A DNA stretch of 47,799 bases from Caulobacterales bacterium RIFCSPHIGHO2_01_FULL_70_19 (GCA_001794825.1 MGLK01000001.1:110939-158737); one strand, 5' to 3'; counted from the stretch's first letter, positions 8,961 through 17,875 are shown. The notes: generated by a model not told the origin, from the letters alone. Translations and numbers: made by a program.

Positions 8961-10407
8961 GGATGCGCAGGGCTTCGGCGGCTTCGGTGGCGTCGTCGAA
9001 GGGGTGAGTCACCCCACCGACGATCTGTCCCTGTTCATGCCCTTTTCCGGCGATCACCACCACATCCCCGTCGCGCATCATCGACACCGCGAGCCGGATG
9101 GCGCTGCGACGGTCGCCGACCTCCTGCGCCTCGGGGCATCCCTGCAGGACGGCGCGGCGGATTTCCGCGGGATCCTCCGAGCGCGGATTGTCGTCGGTGA
9201 CGATGGCCACGTCCGCCAGTCGCGCCGCGATCTCGCCCATCAGGGGGCGCTTGGCCCGGTCGCGGTCGCCGCCGGCGCCGAACACCACGATCAGCCGGCC
9301 GGCCGCGTGGGGCCGCAGGGACCGCAGCACGGTTTCCAGCCCGTCCGGCGTGTGGGCGTAGTCGACGTAGACCTCGCCGCGGCCGCCGCCGGCGATGCGC
9401 TGCATCCGCCCCTGGGCGCCCTCCAGATGTTCAAGCGCTGCGAGCACCGCCCCCGGCTTTTCGCCGCCGGCGATGCACAGTCCGGCTGCGACGAGGGCGT
9501 TCGACGCCTGGAAGGCTCCGGCCAGCGGCAGCAGGATGTCGTGGGTCTCGCCGCCGGCGTCGATGGTCAGGCGCTGGCCCTCGGGCGTGGCGCGGCGCGC
9601 CAGCAGCGCGAGGTCGCGGCCACGCTCCCCCACGCCCATGACGCCGAGCCCCGACATGATGCTGGCCGCGGCGAAGGTGGAGTAGGCGTCGGAATCGGCG
9701 TTCAGCACTGCGGTGCGGCCGCGCGGCAGGAGGGTCTCGAACAGGCGCAGCTTGGCGGCCCGGTAGGACTCCATGGTCCCGTGGTAGTCGAGGTGGTCCT
9801 GCGTCAGGTTGGTGAAGGCGGCGGCCTTCAACTGCACTCCGTCGAGCCGGCGCTGGTCGATGCCGTGGGACGAGGCCTCCAGCGCCAGGTGGGTCACGCC
9901 GCCGGCGGCGAGATCCGCCAGCAGGCGCGCCGCATCGGCGGCGTCGGGGCTGGTCAGGCCGGGGCCGGTCAAGGCCTGATTAACGTTACCCGTCTGTTTC
10001 AAAACCCCGAGCGTGCCCATGCTCGCCGAGGTTCTCCCGAGGCGGGCCCAGATCTGCCGGCAGAAGGCGGCGACCGAGGTCTTGCCGTTGGTGCCCGTGA
10101 CGGCCACGCATGTCGCGGGCTGGGATCCGTAGAAGCTGCGCGCGGCGATGGCGTAGGCGCGTCGCACATCGCCGGAGGTGACCAGCACCGGCGCGATCGC
10201 CGCATCGGTGTCCGCCGGCGCCAGCACCGCCGCAGCGCCCCGGGACAGGGCCTGGGGGATGAAGGCCCGGCCATCGGCCGCCGTCCCCGGCAGGGCCACG
10301 AACAGCGAACCGGCGGCGACCTTGCGGCTGTCGGCGGTGACCCCGGTGATCACCGGGTCGGCGGGCACGTCGCGGCGCAGCAGTTCGGAGAGGCGGAGCG
10401 CGCTCAT
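8953..10407 (-). CDS. murE: UDP-MurNAc-L-Ala-D-Glu--2,6-diaminopimelate ligase MurE
   Basis: 484 residues from ATG at 10407, whose ATGA overlaps the ftsI stop. The enzyme adds the third stem-peptide residue. TADSRKVAAGSLFVAL lies at the N-terminus, TGTNGKTSVAAFC forms the ATP loop, and the HDLD-type motif appears as LTQDHLDYHG. The DDNPR sequence near the C-terminus is the accepted signature of meso-diaminopimelate specificity; lysine-adding enzymes differ there. The wall peptide is therefore predicted to contain meso-DAP, as expected for a Gram-negative. The frame continues open upstream, but that stretch is an antisense-free shadow of ftsI and is not part of this gene. Confidence 0.97.
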   Translation of the reverse strand: MSALRLSELLRRDVPADPVITGVTADSRKVAAGSLFVALPGTAADGRAFIPQALSRGAAAVLAPADTDAAIAPVLVTSGDVRRAYAIAARSFYGSQPATCVAVTGTNGKTSVAAFCRQIWARLGRTSASMGTLGVLKQTGNVNQALTGPGLTSPDAADAARLLADLAAGGVTHLALEASSHGIDQRRLDGVQLKAAAFTNLTQDHLDYHGTMESYRAAKLRLFETLLPRGRTAVLNADSDAYSTFAAASIMSGLGVMGVGERGRDLALLARRATPEGQRLTIDAGGETHDILLPLAGAFQASNALVAAGLCIAGGEKPGAVLAALEHLEGAQGRMQRIAGGGRGEVYVDYAHTPDGLETVLRSLRPHAAGRLIVVFGAGGDRDRAKRPLMGEIAARLADVAIVTDDNPRSEDPAEIRRAVLQGCPEAQEVGDRRSAIRLAVSMMRDGDVVVIAGKGHEQGQIVGGVTHPFDDATEAAEALRIHA

Positions 10408-12149
10408 CGGCCGTCCCCCGCCACGTCCTCGAACTCGGGGACCTTTTCGCCGGTCGCCGTGCGATAGGCGTCGGCGCGACGCTGGACGCCGAGGAAAGGG
10501 GCGATCCGGTCGGCGATGCGGCCCACCGCCGGGGCGGCGACGAAGCCGCCGGTGCGCGGATAGGTTCCCGGCTCGTCGACGAGGATCAGGATCGAATAGC
10601 GGCGGGCGTCCAGCGGCCCGTCGGTGGGAAAGACGGCGGCGAAGGTGCCCACGGCGTGGGTCGGATCGTAGCGGCCGTTGACCAGCTTGTTGGCCGAGCC
10701 GGTCTTGCCGCCGACCCGCAGGCCCGGGGCGTCGGCGCGCGTGCCCGAGCCGCGCACCACATTGCGCCGCATCAGCTCCAGCAGGGTCGCCGAGGTCTCG
10801 GGCGAGACCACCTGGCGGGCCTGGACGTCGCGCCGGCCGCCCTTGCGCAGGGTCAGAGGAATGAAGCGCCCGCCGTTGGTCAGCGCGCCCATGGCCGCGG
10901 TCATCTGCAGCGGCGTGATCATGATGCCGTAGCCGAACGACAGCGACGCCAGGGTGGAGTCGTCCCACTTGCGCGGCCGACGGGGGCGAGCCGACTCGTG
11001 CAGCTCGATCGGCGCAGCGTCGAGGAGGCCGAAGCGGGTGAAGTAGTCCCGCATCACCTGCGGTCCCATCTCCACCGCCAGCCGCGAGGTGCCGATGTTG
11101 GACGAGTGGAGGTAGACCTCCTCCAGCGTCAGGATCTGGTTGGTGGCGTGGAAGTCGGTGATGCGGCGGTTGCCGATCATGAAGGCTTCCGAGGCGTCGA
11201 ACAGGGTGTCCATGTCGGCGCGGCCGGTGTCGAGACCGGCGGCGACGGTGAAGGTCTTGAACACCGAGCCCATCTCGTAGTGGGCCGAGGTGGCGCGGTT
11301 CAGACCATCGGTCGTCGGCCAGCTGGCCATGCCGAGGATCTCACCGGTCTGCACGTCCGCGACGATGCCGACGGCGCCCTTGGCCTGGGTCTCCGTCGCG
11401 GCGGCCGCGAGTTCGTTCTCCAGCACGCCCTGAACGCGCAGGTCGATGGACAGGGGGAATGCCTCGCCCTTCTGGCCGGCGGCGCGGATCTCGTCATTGA
11501 AGGCCAGTTCGGCGCCGGTGATGCCGACCCCACCGCCGTCGGAGGCGCCGACGACGTGCCGGGCCGAACGACCCAGCGGATAGACGCGGCGATCCTCGGG
11601 CTCGAAGGTCACCCCGCCCAGCGCCAGCGCGTGCACGGCCGCCTTTTCCTGGGGCGTGAGGCCCGGCAGGACGATCAGCCGCCGCTCGCCGCCCAGCACC
11701 CGGTTCAGGCGCGCCATCGACACGCGCGGCAGGGCCCGCTTGATCTGGCGCGCGGCCAGTTGCCGGTCCCAGACCTCGTCCGGGTCGATATAGAGGCCGT
11801 AGTGGACGATGTTGGTGGCCAGCAGGGCCCCGTTGCGATCGACCAGATCGGCCCGCGTCATGGCGAACGGATGATGCGCCGACCCTCCGCCGCCCTGCGG
11901 GACCAGCAGGGCCGCGCGCGCCGCGCCGAGGGCGAGGCAGACGAAGACGAGACTGAAAACCGCGAGGATCAGGAAGATGCGAACCCGGGTGTCCTCTTCC
12001 GGCCGCGCGTCGGCGCGGGCGCGGCCGAAGGAATGCTCGACCCACCACATGGCCTCGGCCAGCCAGCGCCACGACGGCAGACGCGGCCGGGCGGTCCAGC
12101 CCGGTCCGGGCGCGGGACGCTCCCAGGCATGGGGATCATGGACGCTCAC
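10404..12149 (-). CDS. ftsI: Septal transpeptidase FtsI (penicillin-binding protein 3)
   Basis: 581 residues. A cytoplasmic N-terminus of about 55 residues precedes one membrane anchor (about 57-80), then a class B PBP dimerisation domain and the transpeptidase domain. The catalytic serine is Ser295 in SVFK, followed by the SSN triad and KTGSANK, the three penicillin-binding motifs in the correct order. It cross-links septal peptidoglycan with FtsW. The start is GTG at 12149, forming a GTGA overlap with ftsL; the only other candidates lie far inside the protein. The long cytoplasmic tail is Pro/Trp/Arg-rich. MrdA-type PBP2 is excluded by the ftsL and murE neighbours. Confidence 0.96.
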   Translation of the reverse strand: MSVHDPHAWERPAPGPGWTARPRLPSWRWLAEAMWWVEHSFGRARADARPEEDTRVRIFLILAVFSLVFVCLALGAARAALLVPQGGGGSAHHPFAMTRADLVDRNGALLATNIVHYGLYIDPDEVWDRQLAARQIKRALPRVSMARLNRVLGGERRLIVLPGLTPQEKAAVHALALGGVTFEPEDRRVYPLGRSARHVVGASDGGGVGITGAELAFNDEIRAAGQKGEAFPLSIDLRVQGVLENELAAAATETQAKGAVGIVADVQTGEILGMASWPTTDGLNRATSAHYEMGSVFKTFTVAAGLDTGRADMDTLFDASEAFMIGNRRITDFHATNQILTLEEVYLHSSNIGTSRLAVEMGPQVMRDYFTRFGLLDAAPIELHESARPRRPRKWDDSTLASLSFGYGIMITPLQMTAAMGALTNGGRFIPLTLRKGGRRDVQARQVVSPETSATLLELMRRNVVRGSGTRADAPGLRVGGKTGSANKLVNGRYDPTHAVGTFAAVFPTDGPLDARRYSILILVDEPGTYPRTGGFVAAPAVGRIADRIAPFLGVQRRADAYRTATGEKVPEFEDVAGDGR

Positions 12150-12577
12150 TGCGCCGCCTCCCCTTCCGGCGCGGCCGTCGCCGCGGCGTCCGCGGCCGGA
12201 GCGGCCGGGCCGGCCGGCTCGGCGGGGGCGGCCGCCGCGGGTTCCGGAAGCGGCGCGAGGGCAGGCAGCTGTTCCTCCCCCGCCTGCCGGTGGACGTCCA
12301 CGGGAACCAGGCCGGCCCCGCGTGAGAGGGCCTCCAGCCGCGCCGGCTGCTCCAGCCGGGCGACCTCGGCCCGCAGGAGACGCACGCGGCGGCCGTTCTC
12401 GGCGATCTGGCGTTCGAGGTCGGCGATCTCGGAGCCGGTGCGCGCCGCGGCGGCCTTGGCGACGTAGACCGAGAAGATCATCGCCGCGACCAGCAGCACG
12501 CCGATGATCTCGACCCAGCGCACGCCGCGGATCTTCCAGGCGAAAAGACGCTGCAGGGGAGCGGTCAGGGCGCTCAT
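12146..12577 (-). CDS. ftsL: Cell division protein FtsL
   Basis: 143 residues, small bitopic divisome protein. One membrane segment lies at about residues 21-41. A periplasmic leucine-zipper-like coiled coil follows (about 47-80), then an unusually Ala/Pro-rich tail to the end. FtsL joins FtsB and FtsQ and activates FtsW-FtsI. ATG at 12577 is preceded by a strong GGGGAGGA ribosome-binding site at good spacing and overlaps the rsmH stop as ATGA; a GTG six codons upstream is less well placed. Sequence conservation in the family is low, so the call rests on topology, size and position between rsmH and ftsI. Confidence 0.9.
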   Translation of the reverse strand: MSALTAPLQRLFAWKIRGVRWVEIIGVLLVAAMIFSVYVAKAAAARTGSEIADLERQIAENGRRVRLLRAEVARLEQPARLEALSRGAGLVPVDVHRQAGEEQLPALAPLPEPAAAAPAEPAGPAAPAADAAATAAPEGEAAQ

Positions 12578-13524
12578 GCGGCGATCCTCCCCCACGGCGC
12601 CGCTGTGGTGCGGACGGCGGCGCGAAGCTTCGCCGAGCGGGCCCGCGGATTGGCCTCGCGCTCGGCCTCGCCAGCCTCGCGCGCGCCCTTGAACTTCAGC
12701 GTGAAGCTGGGCTCGCGGGTCTCGACGGCGACGGGGGCGTGGCGCGACCCGCCCGGCGCCGCGCCGCTGCGCTCGGTCAGGAAACCCTTCACGATGCGAT
12801 CTTCCAGCGAGTGGAAGGTGACCACGGCCAGCCGGCCGCCCGGCGACAGGGTCGCTTCGGCCGCCTCGAGGCCGGCGCGCAGTTCGCCCAGCTCGTCGTT
12901 GACCGCGATGCGCAGCGCCTGGAACACCCGGGTGGCGGGATGGATCGGGGCGCCGCGACGGCCGCCGAGCGCCTTCTCCACCACCTCGGCCAGATCCAGC
13001 GTGCGCTCGAACGGCCGCTCGGAGCGGCGGCGCAGGATGGCGGTCGCCACGCGCCCCGACTGACGCTCGTCGCCGTAGAGCTTGAAGATGTGGGCCAGCG
13101 GCCCGTGCTCCCAGGTGTTGACGATGTCGGCCGCGCTCTCGCCCTCGCCGGACATGCGCATGTCCAGCGGGCCGTCGCGCATGAAGGAAAAGCCGCGCTC
13201 GGCCTGGTCCAGCTGCATCGACGACACGCCGATGTCGAACACCACGCCGTCCAGTCGCGCCTCGCCGCTTTCGGCGAACGCTTCGGCCAGACCCGAGAAG
13301 GGGGTGCGGACCAGACGGAAGCGCTCCGGGTAGTCGCGGGCCACGGCGTCGGCGAAGGGCTGCACGGTCGGGTCGCGATCGAGCGCGATCACCGTCGCGC
13401 CGGCCTCGAGGATGGCGCGGGTGTAGCCGCCGGCGCCGAAGGTGGCGTCGATAACCACGTCGCCCGGCCCGGGCTCCAGCGCCTCGAGCACCTCGGCGAG
13501 CAGGACGGGGGCGTGGGGGCTCAT
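12574..13524 (-). CDS. rsmH: 16S rRNA (cytosine(1402)-N(4))-methyltransferase RsmH
   Basis: 316 residues. It methylates N4 of C1402 in the 16S rRNA P-site region using S-adenosylmethionine. The N-terminal [13 protein letters not shown] and the SAM-binding loop [14 protein letters not shown] are diagnostic. They are followed by DRDP, the [19 protein letters not shown] segment and PLDMRM. The C-terminal part holds [12 protein letters not shown]. It also has the inserted helical domain of the family. ATG at 13524 overlaps the mraZ stop by 4 nt. Older literature calls it MraW; it is the second gene of the dcw operon. Confidence 0.97.
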   Translation of the reverse strand: MSPHAPVLLAEVLEALEPGPGDVVIDATFGAGGYTRAILEAGATVIALDRDPTVQPFADAVARDYPERFRLVRTPFSGLAEAFAESGEARLDGVVFDIGVSSMQLDQAERGFSFMRDGPLDMRMSGEGESAADIVNTWEHGPLAHIFKLYGDERQSGRVATAILRRRSERPFERTLDLAEVVEKALGGRRGAPIHPATRVFQALRIAVNDELGELRAGLEAAEATLSPGGRLAVVTFHSLEDRIVKGFLTERSGAAPGGSRHAPVAVETREPSFTLKFKGAREAGEAEREANPRARSAKLRAAVRTTAAPWGRIAA

Positions 13525-14000
13525 GCGCCCTCCCCGGCCGGCCTGTCGACGCGAGCGCGTCGCGCCGCCTCGCCCCGCTCGCGCACCGCCTGCCGCGCCA
13601 GCATGCGGCGCTCCTCGCGGCGGGCGTTCCAGCGAGCCCGGTCCCAGATCTGGAAGCGGGAGCCGAGGCCGACGATGACCACGTCCTCCGTCAGCCCCGC
13701 CTCCTGGCAGAGACCCTCCGGCAGGGTGATGCGCCCGCCGCCGTCGTAGGCCAGCGGCCGCTGACCGGCGTAGAAGGTCTCCTCCAGGGCGGTGCGCTGG
13801 TCGTCGCCGAACGGCAGCTCCTCGATCATGGCGACGTACTCGGCCATCAGCTTGTCGCCGCCGGCCTCGAGGCAGTCGGACTCGATCGAGAAGAAGCAGA
13901 AGACTCCGTGCTCGGCGCCGTTGTCGGCCGTGCGGAACTCCTGCGGGATCAGCAGGCGGCGCTTGCCGTCCAGTTGTTTCTCATAGGTCGAGAGAAACAC
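13521..14000 (-). CDS. mraZ: Transcriptional regulator MraZ
   Basis: 159 residues with two tandem SpoVT/AbrB-like halves, each beginning with a short strand and an [10 protein letters not shown]- or [10 protein letters not shown]-like core (about residues 10-20 and 80-90). MraZ forms a ring and binds repeated TGGG-type boxes upstream of its own operon, usually repressing it. Four such boxes at exact 10-bp steps lie 84-118 nt upstream of this gene. The start is GTG at 14000, right before the first strand, with a GGGCAGGG-like ribosome-binding site. A C-terminal Arg/Ala-rich extension of about 25 residues is longer than in enteric homologues. Confidence 0.95.
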   Translation of the reverse strand: MFLSTYEKQLDGKRRLLIPQEFRTADNGAEHGVFCFFSIESDCLEAGGDKLMAEYVAMIEELPFGDDQRTALEETFYAGQRPLAYDGGGRITLPEGLCQEAGLTEDVVIVGLGSRFQIWDRARWNARREERRMLARQAVRERGEAARRARVDRPAGEGA

Positions 14001-14083
14001 GCCCTGCCCAACTCGGACCCTTCGATCCGCCCCTCTGATCCTGATCCCACGCGACGCACGCCGCGCCCCAAACCCGGCTGGAT

Positions 14084-14118
14084 TGGGATAGCATGGGATG
14101 AAATGGGCGACAATGGGA
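14084..14118 (-). promoter_or_regulatory. MraZ operator: four TGGG boxes at 10-bp spacing
   Basis: On the + strand TGGGA, TGGGA, TGGGC and TGGGA start at 14084, 14094, 14104 and 14114, exactly one helical turn apart. MraZ is known to bind TGGGN direct repeats separated by 5-bp spacers in front of mraZ, which matches this geometry. The boxes sit 84-118 nt upstream of the mraZ GTG. They overlap a possible promoter on the - strand (TTGTCG at 14108-14113, 17-bp spacer, TATCCC at 14085-14090), as expected for autorepression. The promoter match is weak; the repeat array is clear. Confidence 0.85.
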
Positions 14119-14121
14119 TTA

Positions 14122-14137
14122 GTTGACGGTCGTTAAC
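14122..14137. promoter_or_regulatory. GTTRAC direct repeat next to the MraZ boxes
   Basis: GTTGAC (14122-14127) and GTTAAC (14132-14137) are repeated with the same 10-bp period as the adjacent TGGG boxes. On the - strand the pair reads TTAA, seven bases, CAAC. That only loosely resembles the CtrA consensus TTAA-N7-TTAA of Caulobacterales. It could be a degenerate CtrA half-site pair or another operator; the match is not good enough to name the factor. Confidence 0.3.
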
Positions 14138-14170
14138 TGTCACGCTGGGGCCGTTCCAAGCTTCCGGGCG

Positions 14171-14185
14171 GAACATACACAGAAC
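14171..14185 (-). promoter_or_regulatory. Candidate LexA (SOS) box
   Basis: GAAC at 14171-14174, seven bases, then GAAC at 14182-14185. On the - strand this is GTTC-N7-GTTC, the direct-repeat LexA operator described for alphaproteobacteria. It lies about 170 nt upstream of mraZ and about 150 nt downstream of the rnpB 3' end. A TATACT hexamer lies just upstream of it on the - strand. The match is exact, but an eight-base match alone can occur by chance. Confidence 0.45.
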
Positions 14186-14333
14186 ATCGGAAGTATAGAC
14201 AGGCTGGGGACAAGTCCCGTTTCAGCCTGGGCGAGAGGGGGTTAAGGCGGGGAAAACCGTGCGCCGCGGCTGGCGCGAAACGCGCGCGTCCGCAACGCGG
14301 CGCCCGTCAGGACGGAAGTGAAGAAGTGAAAAA

Positions 14334-14712
14334 GCCAGACGGCCTGTAAGCCGGGTTCTGTTCCGCCCCGAAGGACGGCGACGATCATTCCTCTGGACCG
14401 GCCATTGCTGACCGGTTCTCGCGACCTACCCGGACGCCTCGGGCGGTGAACCCTGCGGGCGAACCCGCGCGACGTCCCTATTCGGTCTTGCTCCAGGCGG
14501 GGCTTGCCATGCCGGTCGCGTTGCCGAGACCGCGGTGGGCTCTTACCCCACCCTTTCACCCTTGCCGCCCGCGAGCGGGCGGCGGTTTGCTTTCTGTGGC
14601 GCTATCCCTCGGGTCACCCCGGGCGGAGGTTATCCGCCGCCTTTTCACCGTGGAGCCCGGACTTTCCTCGACAGGGCAAGCCCCGCCGCGACCGCCCGGC
14701 CGTCTGGCGCCG
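14334..14712 (-). ncRNA. rnpB: RNase P RNA (class A)
   Basis: The catalytic RNA of RNase P, which cuts 5' leaders from tRNA precursors. The universally conserved 5' core GAGGAAAGTCCGGGCT is read on the - strand near 14670-14650. The conserved 3' part ACAGAACCCGGCTTA lies near 14361-14347, just after a GAGGAATGATCG-like segment. The ends pair as helix P1: GCCAGACGGCC near 14708 and GGCCGTCTGGC near 14344-14334. A five-T run follows the 3' strand, giving an intrinsic terminator at the mature end. About 379 nt is normal for the class. The exact 5' nucleotide is uncertain by a few bases. Confidence 0.95.
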
Positions 14713-14753
14713 CCTAGGTGGGCGTTTCCGAAGGCGGCGTCAACGGCGGCGGC

Positions 14754-15515
14754 CTAGGACAGCACTCCGGTCACGCTCTCCGCCGTCGCCAGCTGCAGCA
14801 CGCCCATCAGGGTCGCCCGGGTTTCGCCGTCGGCGATCCCGTCCACCCTCGCCGGCCGCCAGTGGCGCTGGAAGGCCTCGACGGTGAGGCGCGTCTCCTC
14901 GTCATAGTCACCGCCGGACTGGAGCCCGTAGCCGAGGCGGTGGAGGCCGGCCCGCAGCACGATCACGCCCAGCCCGTCGTCGCCGGGTCCGAGCGGCGCG
15001 CCCAGGGCGGCGATGCGTTCCTCCGCAGGCTCGAACCACAGGCCGTGTCCTTCCGCCGCCAACCGCTTCCAAGGAAAGCGCTCGCCCGGATCCTGCTTGC
15101 GGTCCGGCGCCAGGTCGGAGTGGCCGATGATGCGGGCGTCCGGAATGGTCCAGCGGCTGCGGATGTCGGCGACCAGCTCCAGCACCGCCGCCACCTGCGC
15201 CTCAGGGAAGTCGCGGTAGCCGAACTCGTGTCCGGGATTGACGATCTCGACGCCGATCGAGGCGGCGTTGCAGTCGGTCTCCCCCTGCCAGTATCCGCGC
15301 CCGGCATGCCAGGCGCGGCGCTCCTCGGGGACCAGCCGGAGGATGGAGCCGTCCTCGTCGACGACATAGTGGGCGGAGACCCTGGCTTCGGGATCGCACA
15401 GCCGGGCGATGGCGGCCTCGGCCGTCTCCATGCCAGTGTAGTGCAGCACCAGCATGTCCGGCGGCGCCCGGCGGGCGTCGAAATTGGGGGACGGCAGCTC
15501 CCGGACGGTCAGCAC
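14754..15515 (-). CDS. N-acetylmuramoyl-L-alanine amidase (Amidase_2 with PG-binding domain)
   Basis: 253 residues from GTG at 15515. The Amidase_2 (AmpD-type) zinc domain covers about residues 20-170, with VLHYTGM carrying the first zinc His and GHSDLAPDRKQDPGERF carrying the second His and the Asp. A C-terminal peptidoglycan-binding helical domain follows (about 185-250, GLHRLGYGL to FQRHWRP). The enzyme class cuts between MurNAc and L-Ala in peptidoglycan or in recycled anhydro-muropeptides. No signal peptide is visible from this start, so a cytoplasmic recycling role is possible, while the added binding domain is more like periplasmic AmiD. It starts 9 nt after the stop of the upstream small membrane-protein gene. 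Confidence 0.88.
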   Translation of the reverse strand: MLTVRELPSPNFDARRAPPDMLVLHYTGMETAEAAIARLCDPEARVSAHYVVDEDGSILRLVPEERRAWHAGRGYWQGETDCNAASIGVEIVNPGHEFGYRDFPEAQVAAVLELVADIRSRWTIPDARIIGHSDLAPDRKQDPGERFPWKRLAAEGHGLWFEPAEERIAALGAPLGPGDDGLGVIVLRAGLHRLGYGLQSGGDYDEETRLTVEAFQRHWRPARVDGIADGETRATLMGVLQLATAESVTGVLS

Positions 15516-15523
15516 GATTCCGG

Positions 15524-15850
15524 TTACCGGCCCGTCCGCTCCCAGCCGTAGGCCACCCAGGCCCCGTCGACCTTGCGGGCCTCGATAACGTCGTCGGAGC
15601 GGCGGGTGCGCACCGTCATGGTGCGACGGGCGCGGACGGCGAGGCCGGCGAAGAAGACCAGAACGGCGGCGATCAGGGCGATCACGGCGACCGCGGCGGC
15701 CGTCACGACCGCGAGCACGGCGCCTACGGCCACAGCCACGGCGGTCGCGACCAAACCGCCCAGCCACATCATCGGGCCGAGAATGCCGGGCGCCGTGCGG
15801 CGGGCGCCGGGGCCGGCATGGGCGAAGAGCAGACGGTCGGACTGGGTCAT
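15524..15850 (-). CDS. Small predicted inner-membrane protein
   Basis: 108 residues; I do not recognise the family. ATG at 15850 has an AAGGT ribosome-binding site at good spacing. A Gly/Pro-containing N-terminus is followed by a long Ala/Val-rich hydrophobic stretch (about residues 28-70) that probably makes two membrane helices. The C-terminal tail is basic and hydrophilic (RTMTVRTRRSDDVIEARKVDG) and ends with YGWERTGR. It lies just before the amidase gene on the same strand, and the two are probably co-transcribed. No function can be assigned. Confidence 0.7.
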   Translation of the reverse strand: MTQSDRLLFAHAGPGARRTAPGILGPMMWLGGLVATAVAVAVGAVLAVVTAAAVAVIALIAAVLVFFAGLAVRARRTMTVRTRRSDDVIEARKVDGAWVAYGWERTGR

Positions 15851-15955
15851 GTCGTTACCTTCACAGGCGCCGTGACAACGCCCGAACTGCAATGTCGGTC
15901 CATAGCCATGAACGGTCAATGAGCGGCCGCTTCACAGGCGAGTGTCCGACGCCGC

Positions 15956-17740
15956 TCAGTACGGCTGGTCGGCCAGCACGGATGCGCCCGAAGCGCGGGC
16001 GCGCTCGGTCCGCATGCGACGAACCGCCGCCTCCGCCGTCGGATCGTTCATGACGCCGCCGATGCCGACCAGCACCCGGGCCGCCTCGCCGGACACCCCG
16101 AACATCTCCGAAAGCGCCTCGAACGGCGATTCCGGCGTCGGGAACCGCTTGAACCGCACCGACTCCTCGTCCGGGATGCGCGCCAGCTGCCGCGCCTTGG
16201 CGATGGCTTCCTCGAGGCCGCCCAGCTGATCGACAAGGCCGAGCTCGCGGGCCTGCGCGCCCGTCCAGACCCGGCCGCGGGCGATCTCGCGCACGCGGGC
16301 CGGCGGCAACCGCCGACCGGTGGACACCCGGGCGATGAATTCCTCGTAGGTCCGGTCGATCGAGGCCGCGAAGGCCGCGCGCTGCTCGGCCGTGAACGGT
16401 TCCGAGGGCGAGAAGGCGCCCGCGTAGTCGCCGCCGATGCTGAGGTTGCGCATATCGACGCCAAAACGGCCGAGCGCGTCGGCGAGAACGAACTTGCCGC
16501 CGAACACCCCGATCGAACCGGTGAGGGTGGTGGGCTGGGCGACGATCCAGTTGGCTTCCGAGCTGATCCAGTAGCCGCCCGAGGCCGCGTAGTCGCCCAT
16601 GGAGACCACCACCGGCTTGCCCGCGGCCTTGGCGGCGCGCACGGCGGCGAGGATCTGCTCCGAGGCTTCCGGCGAGCCGCCGGGCGAGGAAACGCGGAAG
16701 ACGATGGCCTTCACCGCCCGGTCCTCGACGGCGTCGTACAGGGCCTCGGCCAGATCGTCGGACCGGATGCTCGGGCCGCCGCCGAACGGATCGCCGCCGC
16801 CGCCCGTGCCGGTCATGATGGCGCCCTCGCCGCCGACGATGGCGATGGCATTGCGGCCCGAACCGCTGCGCTCGCCCTTCGACGAGGCGTAGTCCTGGAA
16901 CTCGACGATCTCGGCGCCGCGGCCGGCCCGGCGCCTCGCCTCAGCCTCGGCCTCCTCGACCTGCCCGATCTTGTCGATCAGCCGGCGCTGCAGCGCCTGG
17001 GCGGAGGAGTACGGCCCCGCCTCGATCGTCGCGCGCAGCGCCTGCGGCGTCAGCCGGCGATCCTGGGCCGCATTGGCGATGGCCGAGGCGTAGATCGATC
17101 CCATCCACGCCGTCATCGCCTCGCGGTGGGCCGGGGTGAAGTCGCTCTCGGTGAACTCGTTGACGGCGTTCTTGTACTCGTAGCGCTGCTCGAACTGGGC
17201 GTTCACGCCGTACTTGTCGAAGGCGCGGCCCAGGAAGATCGAGTCGGCCGAAAAGCCCGCCACCTGGAAACTCGCGGTGTTCTGCATCCACAGTTCGGAA
17301 GCCGAGGCGCCCAGCATATAGGCGGAGATGCTGGTCCCCATGGGCTGAAAGCCCTGGCTGTGGGCGATGACCGGCTTGCCGGAGCGGCGGAAGCGGCGCA
17401 CCGCCTGGCGAATCTCGTCGGCTGCAGCCGGGGTGACGCCGCCGGCCTCCGGCAGGCGGATCAGCAGAACCTTGACGCGGCCGTCTTCTGCGGCCTGCGC
17501 CAGGGTGTCGACAACCTGCAGGGTCGACAGGCCGGAACCGCCGAACGCCGCAAACGGGTTGGTGGGGGTCTGGTCGGTCAGTCCTTCGCGCAGATCCAGC
17601 TCGAGCACGGCGTGGGCCGGCGTCGGCTCCTTGGACGAAGCCGAACCGATCGCAACGGCGATCAGGACGAACGGCACCACCACGAGGAACAGGAAGAGGC
17701 CGGCGAAGACGCCCGCCACGGTGAGGAAGAACTGCTTCAT
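15956..17740 (-). CDS. sppA: Signal peptide peptidase SppA, 67-kDa type
   Basis: 594 residues from ATG at 17740, the double-domain form. An N-terminal membrane anchor lies at about residues 5-33. The catalytic dyad is split as in the E. coli enzyme: Lys190 in the YEYKNAVNEF segment of the N-terminal half, and Ser387 in DYAASGGYW of the C-terminal half. SSPGGSPEASEQI lies before the serine and TTLTGSIGVFGG after it. SppA degrades leftover signal peptides at the periplasmic face. An in-frame upstream extension exists, but the Met at 17740 is directly followed by the anchor. The gene is divergent from panD. Confidence 0.95.
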   Translation of the reverse strand: MKQFFLTVAGVFAGLFLFLVVVPFVLIAVAIGSASSKEPTPAHAVLELDLREGLTDQTPTNPFAAFGGSGLSTLQVVDTLAQAAEDGRVKVLLIRLPEAGGVTPAAADEIRQAVRRFRRSGKPVIAHSQGFQPMGTSISAYMLGASASELWMQNTASFQVAGFSADSIFLGRAFDKYGVNAQFEQRYEYKNAVNEFTESDFTPAHREAMTAWMGSIYASAIANAAQDRRLTPQALRATIEAGPYSSAQALQRRLIDKIGQVEEAEAEARRRAGRGAEIVEFQDYASSKGERSGSGRNAIAIVGGEGAIMTGTGGGGDPFGGGPSIRSDDLAEALYDAVEDRAVKAIVFRVSSPGGSPEASEQILAAVRAAKAAGKPVVVSMGDYAASGGYWISSEANWIVAQPTTLTGSIGVFGGKFVLADALGRFGVDMRNLSIGGDYAGAFSPSEPFTAEQRAAFAASIDRTYEEFIARVSTGRRLPPARVREIARGRVWTGAQARELGLVDQLGGLEEAIAKARQLARIPDEESVRFKRFPTPESPFEALSEMFGVSGEAARVLVGIGGVMNDPTAEAAVRRMRTERARASGASVLADQPY

Positions 17741-17875
17741 GGAACGCGGGGTCGTCCGGACGTCGGCCGGGGGATGGCCGTATCGGACCATAGGGCTGCG
17801 GGTCTTCCCGTCAAATGAACGTCGCGTAACGCGCGAATGCGCCGCAGCATGCTTGCTGCACCGCAGCGCAGACGA

